64,000 nucleotides of DNA from Burkholderiales bacterium (GTDB lineage: Bacteria; Pseudomonadota; Gammaproteobacteria; Burkholderiales; Burkholderiaceae_C). The position numbers and the translations under genes were made by a program. The stretch spans positions 57,148 through 121,147 of the forward strand of contig RXJV01000001.1 of NCBI GenBank assembly GCA_003963075.1. Reading direction: 5' to 3'. The notes under the pieces are model-generated. The model searched no databases. It was given only the letters and a program-made list of their open reading frames with translations, and was not told the DNA's origin. Every line of letters begins with the position of its first letter. Positions within the stretch are counted from its first letter, which is position 1. Shown here in pieces: positions 52,445 through 64,000 of this stretch.

Positions 52445-55157
52445 AGACGCTCCGCCACAGCGCCTGCACCGCAGCGCGGTGCGCCGCCAGCGCGGCCGCC
52501 GCGTCGGCATCCAGCGCGGTGGACTGCTCATCCAGCCGCGCCTTGTGCTGCACGCGGCGCAGCTCGCGGTAGGCATTGGCCGCGCCGATGCCGACGCCGG
52601 CCGGCAGCAGGCCGACGGCCTCGCAGCGCTGCAGCAGCGCGATATTGCCGAGGTTGTCGAGCAGCTCGGGATGGGCCGCCGCATGGGCCAGCACCAGGAA
52701 TTGCAGCGCGAACTCGGCATCCATCATGCCGCCGCTGCTGTGCTTCACGTCGAACAGGCCGGCGCGCACCGGCCGCGCCGCACTCACCTTGTCGCGCATG
52801 GCCTGCACCTCGCGCCGCAGGGCCTCGGCATCGCGCGGCGCGGTCAGCACCTGGCGGCGCACCGCCTCGCAGCGGCCGGCCAGCCCGGCATCGCCGGCGC
52901 AAAAGCGCGCCCGCGTGATGGCCTGGTGTTCCCAGGTCCAGGCGGTGTTGCTGCCGCGGCCGGTCTGGTAGGCCTCGAAGTGGGCCAGCGATGTGACCAG
53001 CAGGCCCGAGTTGCCGTTGGGCCGCAGCGCGGTGTCGATGTCGAACAGTTCCCCGGCCGCGGTGCGCAGCGTCAGCCAGGTGATGAGGCGGCGCACGAAG
53101 CCGGCGTAGATCTCGGCCGCGTTCTCGTCGTCGTCGTCGAACACGAACACCACGTCCAGGTCGCCGCCATAGCCCAGCTCCTTGCCGCCGAGCTTGCCGT
53201 AGGCGATGACGGCCAGCCGCGGGTCGGGCCGGTGGGCCTTGCCGAAGCGCGCCCAGGCCCAGCCGATGGCCACCTGCAGCACCGCGTCGGCCAGCAGGCT
53301 GAGGTCGTCGGCCACCTGCTCGACCGTGATCTGGCCCTCCACGTCGCGCACCAGGGTGCGGAAGACCTCGGCATGGTGGGCGCGGCGCAGGGTGTCGAGC
53401 AGGGCCTCCTCGTCGGCCTGGCCGCTGCGCTGCCAGCCCTGCTCGCGCTCGCGCAAGTCGGCGATGAAGGCCTCGCGGTCGAAGCGGGCGCTCAGCAGCA
53501 GCGGGTCGGCCAGCTCGTCGATGACGCCCGGGTGCTGCATCAGATAGCGCATCGGCCAGCGCGCCAGCCCCAGCAGGCGCAGCAGGCGCTGCTGCACCGC
53601 GGGCCGCTCGACCAGCAGGGCCAGATAGCTCTCGCGGCGCAGCAGCGGGCCGACCCAGTCGACGAAGCGCAGCGCGGCGTCCAGCGAGCACTCGTCGGCC
53701 GCGACGGCCTGGGCGGCGCGCTGGAACAGCCGCGCGAGGCGCTGGCGCGAGTCCTCGCGCAAGCCCTGCACGCGCGGGCTGTCGGCCAGGCTGCGCACCG
53801 CGGCGGCCAGCGGCGGCGGCAGCCCGGCGAGGAAGTCCTCGCCGTCCACCGCCGGTTTCGGGCCGCCGCACTGGCCGCCCTTGCAGCTGCCCGGCGGCTT
53901 GCCGCCCTCGTGCAGCAGCGCATCGAATTCGTTGGCGACCAGTTCGCGCACCTCGCCGAGCTGCTCGAACAATTCGCAGGTCTCGCGGCTGCAGGCCAAG
54001 CCCATCGACGCGGCGATCCAGGCCAGGTCGGCGTCGGCCTGCGGCAGGCAGTGGGTCTGCTGGTCGTCCAGGAACTGGATTCGGTGCTCCACCCGGCGCA
54101 GGAAGATGTAGGCGTCGGACAGGCGCTGCGCGGTCTCGGGCTTCATCAGCCCGCCCGCGGCGAGCTGGGCCAGGGCCTTGACCGTGGAGCGGGTGCGGAT
54201 CTCGGGGAACTGGCCGCCGCGCACCACCTGCAGCAGCTGCACGATGAACTCGATCTCGCGGATGCCGCCGCGCGACAGCTTGACGTCGTTGGCCCGCTCC
54301 GGCCGGCCGGCGGCGCGCGCCTTGGCCTCGCTGCGGATCTTGCCGTGCAGCTGGCGCAGGCCCTCGAACACGCCGTAGTCCAGATAGCGGCGGTAGACGA
54401 AGGGCGCCACCAGATCGCGCAGCTGCAGCGTGCGCGGGTCGCCCGGCGCGCCGGGCCCGGACAGCGGCGCCACCACGCGGCTCTTCAGCCACGCAAAACG
54501 CTCCCACTCGCGGCCCTGCACGAGGAAATACTCCTCCAACATCGCCAGGCTGACGACCGGCGGGCCGCTCTTGCCATTGGGCCGCAGCGCCAGATCGACG
54601 CGGAACACCTGGCCGTCATCGGTGACGTCGCCGATCAACGCATACAGCCGCTTGGCCAGGTTCGCGAAGTACTCGTGCGCGGTGACGGGCCGCGGGCCGT
54701 GGGTGGCGCCGTCGTCCTCGTAGACATAGATCAGGTCGATGTCGGACGACACGTTCAGCTCGCGCGCGCCGAGCTTGCCCATGCCCAGCACCCAGAAGGC
54801 GATGTCCTGGCCCTCGGCGGTGCGCGGCGCGCCATGGACCTCGTCCAGTTCGGCGCGCGCGGCCTTGAGTGCCAGGTCCAGCGTCACCTCGGCCAGGTGG
54901 GTCATCGCCCGCGTGACCTCATCGACGCTGGCGCCCTGTTCGATGTCCAGCACGGCCAGACGCTCCAGCACCAGGTGGCGGGCCACGCGCAGGGCGCCCG
55001 CCAGCGGCCGGCTGGCGCCCAGGGTCTCGATGAGCGCCGCGATCACCGCCCGGTCGGGCAGGCCCGGCGGCAGCAGAACCAGCTCGGCGCCATAGCGGCG
55101 CCGCACCCGCTGCACATAGCGGCTGTGCTCAGCAACGATGGGAAACTGTGCGCTCAT
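52437..55157 (-). CDS. glnE: Bifunctional glutamine synthetase adenylyltransferase/deadenylase
   Basis: The 906-residue protein has two nucleotidyltransferase domains: an N-terminal one with LGMGKLGARELNVSSDIDLI, which removes AMP, and a C-terminal one with AYGKLGGKELGYGGDLDVVF, which adds AMP to glutamine synthetase, each followed by a helical regulatory domain. It sets glutamine synthetase activity by nitrogen status through PII. Its ATG at 55157 is divergent from yhdP, 37 bases away, and its 3' end overlaps the rhombosortase gene. Confidence 0.96.
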   Translation of the reverse strand: MSAQFPIVAEHSRYVQRVRRRYGAELVLLPPGLPDRAVIAALIETLGASRPLAGALRVARHLVLERLAVLDIEQGASVDEVTRAMTHLAEVTLDLALKAARAELDEVHGAPRTAEGQDIAFWVLGMGKLGARELNVSSDIDLIYVYEDDGATHGPRPVTAHEYFANLAKRLYALIGDVTDDGQVFRVDLALRPNGKSGPPVVSLAMLEEYFLVQGREWERFAWLKSRVVAPLSGPGAPGDPRTLQLRDLVAPFVYRRYLDYGVFEGLRQLHGKIRSEAKARAAGRPERANDVKLSRGGIREIEFIVQLLQVVRGGQFPEIRTRSTVKALAQLAAGGLMKPETAQRLSDAYIFLRRVEHRIQFLDDQQTHCLPQADADLAWIAASMGLACSRETCELFEQLGEVRELVANEFDALLHEGGKPPGSCKGGQCGGPKPAVDGEDFLAGLPPPLAAAVRSLADSPRVQGLREDSRQRLARLFQRAAQAVAADECSLDAALRFVDWVGPLLRRESYLALLVERPAVQQRLLRLLGLARWPMRYLMQHPGVIDELADPLLLSARFDREAFIADLREREQGWQRSGQADEEALLDTLRRAHHAEVFRTLVRDVEGQITVEQVADDLSLLADAVLQVAIGWAWARFGKAHRPDPRLAVIAYGKLGGKELGYGGDLDVVFVFDDDDENAAEIYAGFVRRLITWLTLRTAAGELFDIDTALRPNGNSGLLVTSLAHFEAYQTGRGSNTAWTWEHQAITRARFCAGDAGLAGRCEAVRRQVLTAPRDAEALRREVQAMRDKVSAARPVRAGLFDVKHSSGGMMDAEFALQFLVLAHAAAHPELLDNLGNIALLQRCEAVGLLPAGVGIGAANAYRELRRVQHKARLDEQSTALDADAAAALAAHRAAVQALWRSVFG

Positions 55158-55194
55158 GACCCTGTGCTAGATTGCCTGCCGGCCGGTTCTCCAC

Positions 55195-58100
55195 GTGCCC
55201 CAAGACAACGTGTCTGCATTCTTCTCGGCCGCCCTCCACCATTGCATTCGTGCCGCCGGCTGGCCCTTGCGCCTGTGCTGGCTGAGCTTGCGCTGGCTGC
55301 TGATCGTGCTGGCCCTGCTGGGGGCGCTGGGGGTGGCGGCGTGGGGCGTATTGCACTGGGCCATTCTCCCGCACGCCGATGAATGGCGGCCCTGGCTCGA
55401 AAAGGAAGCCTCAAAGGCCCTGGGGGTGGAGCTGCGCATCGGCCGCATCACGGTGCAGACCGGCGGCTGGATGCCGCGCATGGAGCTCGGCGAGGTGCGG
55501 GTGCTGGACGCCGCCGGCCGCGCGGCCCTGCAGCTGCCGCGGGTCACGGCGGTGCTGTCGGCGCAGTCGCTGCTCGCGCTGGAGCCGCGTTTCTCGCAGC
55601 TGCTGATCGACGCGCCCGAGCTGACCATCCGCCGCGACACCCAGGGCCGCATCTTCATCGGCGGCATCGGCCTGGACGCGGCCGAGCATGCCGATGCCGG
55701 CACCACCGAGGCCGGGCTGGACTGGCTGTTCAGCCAGCCCGAGCTGGCCATCGTCAGCGGCCGCGTGCGCTGGGTGGACGAGCGCCGCACCGAAGCCCGG
55801 CCGCTGGAGCTGGGCGGGCTGAACTTCATCATGCGCAACGGCCTGCGCAGCCACGCGCTGCGGCTGGACGCGACGCCGCCGGCCGACTGGGGCCAGCGCT
55901 TCACACTGCGCGGCCGTTTCACGCAAAGCCTGCTCAAACGCCCGGGCGACTTCCAGCACTGGAGCGGCCAGCTCTACGCCGAGCTGCCGCGTGCCGACCT
56001 GAGCCAGTTGCGCCGCCATGTCGAGCTGCCCTTCCAGCTCAGCGAGGGCGACGGCGCGGTGCGCGCCTGGGCCGAGCTGAAGGACGGCCAGCCGGTGGCC
56101 GCGACGCTGGACCTGGCGCTGCGCGCCGTGCGGCTGCGGCTGCTGGCATCCGCCCCCGAGCTGGACCTGGACCACATCGAGGGCCGGCTGGACCTGGCCC
56201 GCAGCAAGGACAAGCTCAGCCTGCAGGCCCGGCAGCTCGGCTTCGTCAGCGCGGACCCCAATGGCAGCGGCATCGCCTGGCCGCGCTCGGACTGGGGCGT
56301 GAGCCTGCAGCTCGGCAAGGACGATGCGGTGCTGGGCGGCGAGGTCAATGCCCAGCGCCTGGACTTCGCGCTGATGGCCCAGATCGCGCAGCGCCTGCCC
56401 CTGGGCGAGCGCAGCCACCAGCTGCTCGCCGAGCTGGAACCGCAGGGCGTGCTGACGGCCCTCAGCGGCCAGTGGAAGGGACCGCTGGACGCGCCGCTGA
56501 GTTACCGCGTCACGGCCCAGCTCGATGGCCTGGCGCTGGCCTCCAAGCCCGCCGAGCCGCCCGGCCGGCTGGGCCGGCCCGGCCTGCGCGGCGCCAGCCT
56601 CGCGCTGGACGCCAACGAGCGCGGCGGCAGCGCCCGGCTGGCCGTGCGGGACGGCCAGGTCGAGCTGCCCGGGCTGTTCGAGGATCCGGTGCTGCCCATC
56701 ACCCGGCTTGCCACCCAGATGAGCTGGAAGCTGCCAGCCCCGGGCGGCAAGACCGCCGGCGAGGTCGAGCTGAGGCTGCAAGACCTGAGCCTGCAAACCC
56801 CCGACCTGAGCGGCGATTTCGACCTGGTCTGGAAGCGCGCTGCCGGCTCCACCAGCCCCGGTCATCTGGACCTGAGCGGCCACGCCCGCCAGCTGGACGC
56901 AACACGCGTGGCGCGCTACATGCCGATCAGCCTGCCAGCCACGCGCAGCTATCTGGCACGCGCCCTGCTCGGCGGCGAGGCCCGCAACATCAGCGTGCGG
57001 CTGAAGGGCGAGCTGCATGACTTCCCTTTCGACGCGCCGCACGCGAACGGCATCTTCCGCGTCACGACCCAGGCCCAGGGCGTGCTGCTGGCCTATGTGC
57101 CGCCCAGCGAGGCCGGCACCAACTGGCCCGCGATGGAGGGCGTGGACGCCGAGCTTGTGTTCGAGCGCGCCGGCCTGCAGATCCGCAACGGCCGCGCCAA
57201 GGTGCTGGGCTATGAGCTCAGCGGCGTCAACGGCGGCATCAAGGACCTGCAGCATGGCCGCGTGCTGGCCCTGGACGGCACCGGCCGCGGTGCCGGCGCC
57301 GACCTGCTGCGTTTCGTGCGCGGCTCGCCGCTGGACGAATGGCTGGGCCATTCGCTGAGTACCGCGACGGCCCAGGGCCCGGTGGCCCTCAAGCTCGGCC
57401 TCAGCATCCCGCTGGACGACAGCAACCAGAGCGTGCTCAAGGGCCAGCTGCAGCTCGGCGGCGTGGACCTGAAGCTGCGGCCCGAGCTGCCGGCACTGTC
57501 GGCCGCGCGCGGGCGCATCGAGTTCGACCGCAAGGGCCTGCAGCTCGCCGGCATGACGGCACGCCTGCTCGGCGGCGACGCCACCATCGAGGGCGGCAGC
57601 CAGCGCGATGGCAGCCTGCGCTTTGCGGTGCAGGGCCAGGCCACGGCCGATGGCCTGCGCCGCGCGCCCGAGCTGGGCGCCGTCACCCGGCTGGCCCAGG
57701 CCGCCAGCGGTCAGGCGGCCTACCGCTTCCAGCTTGCCATCGGCAAGGACGGCCAGACCGAGCTCAGCGTGGCCAGCAGCCTGCAGGGCCTGGCCCTGGA
57801 CCTGCCTGCGCCGGCCCGCAAGGAGGCCGACGCGGCGCTGCCGCTGCGCCTGCTGCTGACCCCGACGACGGCCGGCCGCGACGAACTGCGCCTGGAGGTC
57901 GGCGGCGGCGCGACACCGCTGCTGCAGGCCCAGCTGCAGCGCGACATCTCGGGAGCCAGCTCCCATGTGCTGCGCGGCGCGCTGGCCCTGCAGGACCGGC
58001 TGCCGGCACTGCCGGCCAGCGGCGTGCTGCTGCAGGCCACTGTCGGTGCGCTGGACCTGGATGCCTGGCAGCAGCGCCTGGGCGCGCTGGCCGGCGGCAA

Positions 58101-59235
58101 CGGTGGCGACGACGGCGAGGCCAGCCTGCTGCCCAGCCAGATCGCGCTGCGCACCCAGGCGCTGAAGCTGGGCGGCCGCCAGCTCGGCCGCGTCACGGCG
58201 CAGATCGCCCGCGACGGCGGCACCTGGCGCCTGAACCTCGACGCCGAGCAACTGGCCGGCCGCATCGAGCTGCGCGGCGTGCACGGCGGCGGCGTCGACA
58301 GCGTGCAGGCCCGGCTCACGCGGCTGTCGCTGCCGCGCCAGGAGGCCGACACGGTCAGCGAGCTGATCGACCCGGGCAAGCCGGCCGCCAGCGGCCCGCT
58401 GCCGTCGCTGGACATCGAGGTGGACGATTTCGAGCTGCGCGGCCGGCGCCTGGGCCGGCTGGAGGTGCGCGCCCAGGCACCGGCCGCCGCGCGCGACTGG
58501 AAGCTGGAGCGCCTGCTGATGAAGGGGCCGCACGCGACGCTGAGCGCCAGTGGCCGCTGGGGCGGCGACGCACGCCGCCGCACCGAGCTGGACTGGAAGC
58601 TCGACGTGGCCGACGCCGGCCGGCTGCTGGAGCAACTGGGCCAGGGCCAGGTGCTGCGCGGCGGCAAGGGCGTGCTGACCGGCCAGATCGGCTGGGACGG
58701 CTCGCCGCTCGCCCCCCACTACCCCAGCATGGCCGGCGCACTGAACATCCAGCTCGACACTGGCACCTTCCTGAAGGCCGAGCCCGGCGTCGGCCGGCTG
58801 CTGGGCGTGCTGAGCCTGCAGTCGCTGCCGCGCCGGCTGCTGCTGGACTTCCGCGATGTGTTCGCCGAGGGCTTCACCTTCGACGGTGTGAGCGGTGACG
58901 TCAAGATCGCCGCCGGCGTGGCCCGCAGCGACAACATCCGCATCCGCGGCCTGCAGGCGGCCGTGCTGGTGGACGGCAGCGCCGACCTGGCGGCGGAAAC
59001 GCAGAACCTGCGCGTCGTCATCGTGCCCGAGGTGTCGGCCGGCGGCGCCTCGCTGGCCTATGCGGCGATCAACCCGGCCGTGGCGCTGGGCGCCTTCCTG
59101 GCCCAGCTGATCCTGAGCCGCCCGGTGGCTGCGGCCAACACCCGCGAGTTCCACATCAGCGGCAGCTGGGACGACCCCAAGGTCGAGAAGGTCGAGGCCC
59201 CCGCCGCGACGCCCCGGCCGGCCAGCGCGCCCTGA
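55195..59235 (+). CDS. yhdP: YhdP-family AsmA-like envelope protein
   Basis: The 1346-residue protein has an N-terminal membrane anchor (LRWLLIVLALLGALGVAAWG) and a very long periplasmic beta-rich part made of AsmA/DUF3971-type repeats, ending in an AsmA C-terminal domain (AYAAINPAVALGAFLAQL). YhdP-type proteins form bridge-like tubes that carry phospholipid to the outer membrane in other Proteobacteria. The start is GTG at 55195. TAGATT at 55168-55173 is a possible -10. Confidence 0.92.
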   Translation: MPQDNVSAFFSAALHHCIRAAGWPLRLCWLSLRWLLIVLALLGALGVAAWGVLHWAILPHADEWRPWLEKEASKALGVELRIGRITVQTGGWMPRMELGEVRVLDAAGRAALQLPRVTAVLSAQSLLALEPRFSQLLIDAPELTIRRDTQGRIFIGGIGLDAAEHADAGTTEAGLDWLFSQPELAIVSGRVRWVDERRTEARPLELGGLNFIMRNGLRSHALRLDATPPADWGQRFTLRGRFTQSLLKRPGDFQHWSGQLYAELPRADLSQLRRHVELPFQLSEGDGAVRAWAELKDGQPVAATLDLALRAVRLRLLASAPELDLDHIEGRLDLARSKDKLSLQARQLGFVSADPNGSGIAWPRSDWGVSLQLGKDDAVLGGEVNAQRLDFALMAQIAQRLPLGERSHQLLAELEPQGVLTALSGQWKGPLDAPLSYRVTAQLDGLALASKPAEPPGRLGRPGLRGASLALDANERGGSARLAVRDGQVELPGLFEDPVLPITRLATQMSWKLPAPGGKTAGEVELRLQDLSLQTPDLSGDFDLVWKRAAGSTSPGHLDLSGHARQLDATRVARYMPISLPATRSYLARALLGGEARNISVRLKGELHDFPFDAPHANGIFRVTTQAQGVLLAYVPPSEAGTNWPAMEGVDAELVFERAGLQIRNGRAKVLGYELSGVNGGIKDLQHGRVLALDGTGRGAGADLLRFVRGSPLDEWLGHSLSTATAQGPVALKLGLSIPLDDSNQSVLKGQLQLGGVDLKLRPELPALSAARGRIEFDRKGLQLAGMTARLLGGDATIEGGSQRDGSLRFAVQGQATADGLRRAPELGAVTRLAQAASGQAAYRFQLAIGKDGQTELSVASSLQGLALDLPAPARKEADAALPLRLLLTPTTAGRDELRLEVGGGATPLLQAQLQRDISGASSHVLRGALALQDRLPALPASGVLLQATVGALDLDAWQQRLGALAGGNGGDDGEASLLPSQIALRTQALKLGGRQLGRVTAQIARDGGTWRLNLDAEQLAGRIELRGVHGGGVDSVQARLTRLSLPRQEADTVSELIDPGKPAASGPLPSLDIEVDDFELRGRRLGRLEVRAQAPAAARDWKLERLLMKGPHATLSASGRWGGDARRRTELDWKLDVADAGRLLEQLGQGQVLRGGKGVLTGQIGWDGSPLAPHYPSMAGALNIQLDTGTFLKAEPGVGRLLGVLSLQSLPRRLLLDFRDVFAEGFTFDGVSGDVKIAAGVARSDNIRIRGLQAAVLVDGSADLAAETQNLRVVIVPEVSAGGASLAYAAINPAVALGAFLAQLILSRPVAAANTREFHISGSWDDPKVEKVEAPAATPRPASAP

Positions 59236-59250
59236 CCGGGAGCCGACGGA

Positions 59251-59691
59251 TCAGCCGCGGTTCGGGCAGTCGGTCTTGATGCAGCTGGCGTACAAGGCCA
59301 GCGAATGTTCCTGCAGCTGGAAGCCCCGCTCGCGCGCGATCGCGTGCTGGCGCTCCTCGATGCCGGCGTCGTAGAACTCCTCGACCTTGCCGCAGGTCAG
59401 GCAGACCAGGTGGTCGTGGTGGTGGCCCTCGTTGAGCTCGTACACCGCCTTGCCGGTCTCGAAATGGTTGCGGCTGAGCAGGCCGGCCTGCTCGAACTGC
59501 TGCAGCACGCGGTAGACCGTGGCCAGGCCGATGTCGGCGCCCTCGCCGAGCAGGGCCTTGTAGACATCCTCGGCCGTCATGTGGCGCTGCTGGGCGCGCT
59601 GGAAGATCTCGAGGATCTTGATGCGCGGCAGCGTCGCCTTGAGGCCGCTGTTCTTGATGTCGCTGGTCTGGATCTTGGTGGAAGAGGGCAT
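59251..59691 (-). CDS. fur: Ferric uptake regulator Fur
   Basis: The 146-residue protein has the Fur winged helix ([17 protein letters not shown]), the metal site [19 protein letters not shown] and a second cysteine pair at the C-terminus (CIKTDCP). It represses iron-uptake genes when iron is plentiful. It is divergent from bamE, the usual Burkholderiales layout. Confidence 0.96.
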   Translation of the reverse strand: MPSSTKIQTSDIKNSGLKATLPRIKILEIFQRAQQRHMTAEDVYKALLGEGADIGLATVYRVLQQFEQAGLLSRNHFETGKAVYELNEGHHHDHLVCLTCGKVEEFYDAGIEERQHAIARERGFQLQEHSLALYASCIKTDCPNRG

Positions 59692-59795
59692 GTCGAGGCG
59701 CGCCGGGGGGCCGAAAGGGCCCCGCTAGAATCCGCGCGATCATAGCCAGCCACGTCCCCGGCCGGTGTTTCCTCTCCCCTTGCGTCAGCCGCCCC

Positions 59796-61135
<1,340 letters not shown>

Positions 61136-61136
61136 C

Positions 61137-61781
61137 ATGACCGGCTTCGACGACTTCTGGGCGCAAAGCGATGTCGTCGGCCGTGCGGTGGCGCTGCTGC
61201 TGCTGGCGATGTCGGTCAGCGCCTGGGCGCTGATCCTGTGGAAGGCCTGGCTGCTGCGCCGCGCACGCCGGGGCCTGCTGCGCGCGGTACCGGCCTTCTG
61301 GTCGGCCGCCGGCGTGAGCGAAGGCCGCCATGCGCTGCAAGCGTTTGACAGCGAACAGCTGCTGCTCCCCTTGCTCGACGCCGCCACGGCCGACACCCGC
61401 GCCGCCACGCTGGATGCCGCCGGCAAGCGCGAGTCCCGCCTGACCCGCCGGCTGCGCGACGCTTTGCACACGGTGCTGGCCCGCCTGCAGTTTGGCCAGG
61501 TGCTGCTGGCCTCGGTCGGCGCCACCGCCCCCTTCGTCGGCCTGTTCGGCACCGTCTGGGGCATCTACCACGCGCTGGTCGGCATCTCGGCGGCCGGCAA
61601 CCTCACCATCGAGAAGATCTCTGGCCCGGTCGGCGAGGCGCTGATCATGACGGCCGCGGGCCTGGCGGTGGCCATCCCGGCGGTGCTGGCCTACAACATC
61701 TTCGGCAAGCTGGTGGCGGCCTGCGAGGCCGACCTCGAAGGCTTCGCGCACGACCTGCGCGAACTGCTCAACCAGAACTGA
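61137..61781 (+). CDS. exbB: ExbB/TolQ-family proton channel
   Basis: The 214-residue protein has three membrane segments and the MotA/TolQ/ExbB domain (FVGLFGTVWGIYHALVGIS and IMTAAGLAVAIPAVLAYN). With ExbD it forms a proton channel that powers TonB-type or Tol-type work. It begins one base after the dapB stop. No tonB gene is nearby, so the partner is undecided. Confidence 0.93.
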   Translation: MTGFDDFWAQSDVVGRAVALLLLAMSVSAWALILWKAWLLRRARRGLLRAVPAFWSAAGVSEGRHALQAFDSEQLLLPLLDAATADTRAATLDAAGKRESRLTRRLRDALHTVLARLQFGQVLLASVGATAPFVGLFGTVWGIYHALVGISAAGNLTIEKISGPVGEALIMTAAGLAVAIPAVLAYNIFGKLVAACEADLEGFAHDLRELLNQN

Positions 61782-61783
61782 GC

Positions 61784-64000
<2,217 letters not shown>

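Noticed and set aside
52263..55382. A 1039-codon open frame on the plus strand across glnE
   Set aside because: Antisense shadow of glnE for the same compositional reason; no recognisable motif.
55411..59154. A 1247-codon open frame on the minus strand across yhdP
   Set aside because: It is antisense to a clear YhdP gene and glutamine-, alanine- and arginine-rich without domains; long opposite frames are expected in DNA with very GC-rich third positions.

Overview
This window is a very GC-rich (about 70% by eye), densely packed chromosomal segment from a betaproteobacterium of the order Burkholderiales. The block orders lptD-surA-rsmA, bamE-dapB-exbBD-leuS and rsmB-DUF4390-NtrY-like kinase-regulator fit that order. 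A member of the Roseateles/Rubrivivax/Leptothrix group is my best guess, but genus is inference. I see no rRNA, CRISPR array, phage or insertion sequence. There is one tRNA (Phe).

Layout: 1-4251 holds the tail of a cytochrome c gene and an ECF sigma factor cluster with two paralogous cupin proteins on opposite strands. 4346-9732 holds an SRPBCC protein, a periplasmic MORN-repeat protein translationally coupled to a lipoprotein, and a membrane diguanylate cyclase. 9806-12242 is an M20 peptidase with a LysR regulator. 12243-17334 is the outer-membrane biogenesis block lptD-surA-rsmA; at the usual amgK position there is only a short AmgK-like remnant, and pdxA is missing from the block. 17573-18470 is a secreted barnase-type RNase with its barstar inhibitor. 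18704-24386 is maeB, then thiL-pgpA-pncC and cca. 24570-31967 is an RND efflux operon (adaptor, pump, outer-membrane lipoprotein) running into a periplasmic thioredoxin and an MFS carrier.

32012-37080 carries tRNA-Phe and the rsmB-DUF4390-histidine kinase-response regulator operon. 37124-40152 holds folE coupled to a free-standing BLUF photoreceptor, then queC-lemA and a DUF427 protein. 40175-45282 is a PhnDCE-type ABC importer divergent from selD. That pairing suggests the importer brings in a selenium oxyanion rather than phosphonate; an array of hairpins separates phnD from phnC. 45363-46846 is a low-GC insert with one DUF4238 gene, the clearest sign of horizontal transfer here.

46847-52444 contains a CYTH-CHAD triphosphatase, a glutathione transferase-like protein, an EamA exporter, an FAD oxidoreductase, an unknown protein and a rhombosortase. 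52437-59235 is glnE divergent from a giant yhdP. 59251-64000 is fur, bamE, dapB, exbB, exbD and the first part of leuS, cut by the window end.

The most promising leads are the selenium-transport inference, the ECF/two-cupin cluster, the truncated AmgK, the low-GC DUF4238 insert, the hairpin array and the folE-BLUF coupling. I found no clearly new multi-gene system; the ECF/cupin/GAF cluster is the closest candidate.
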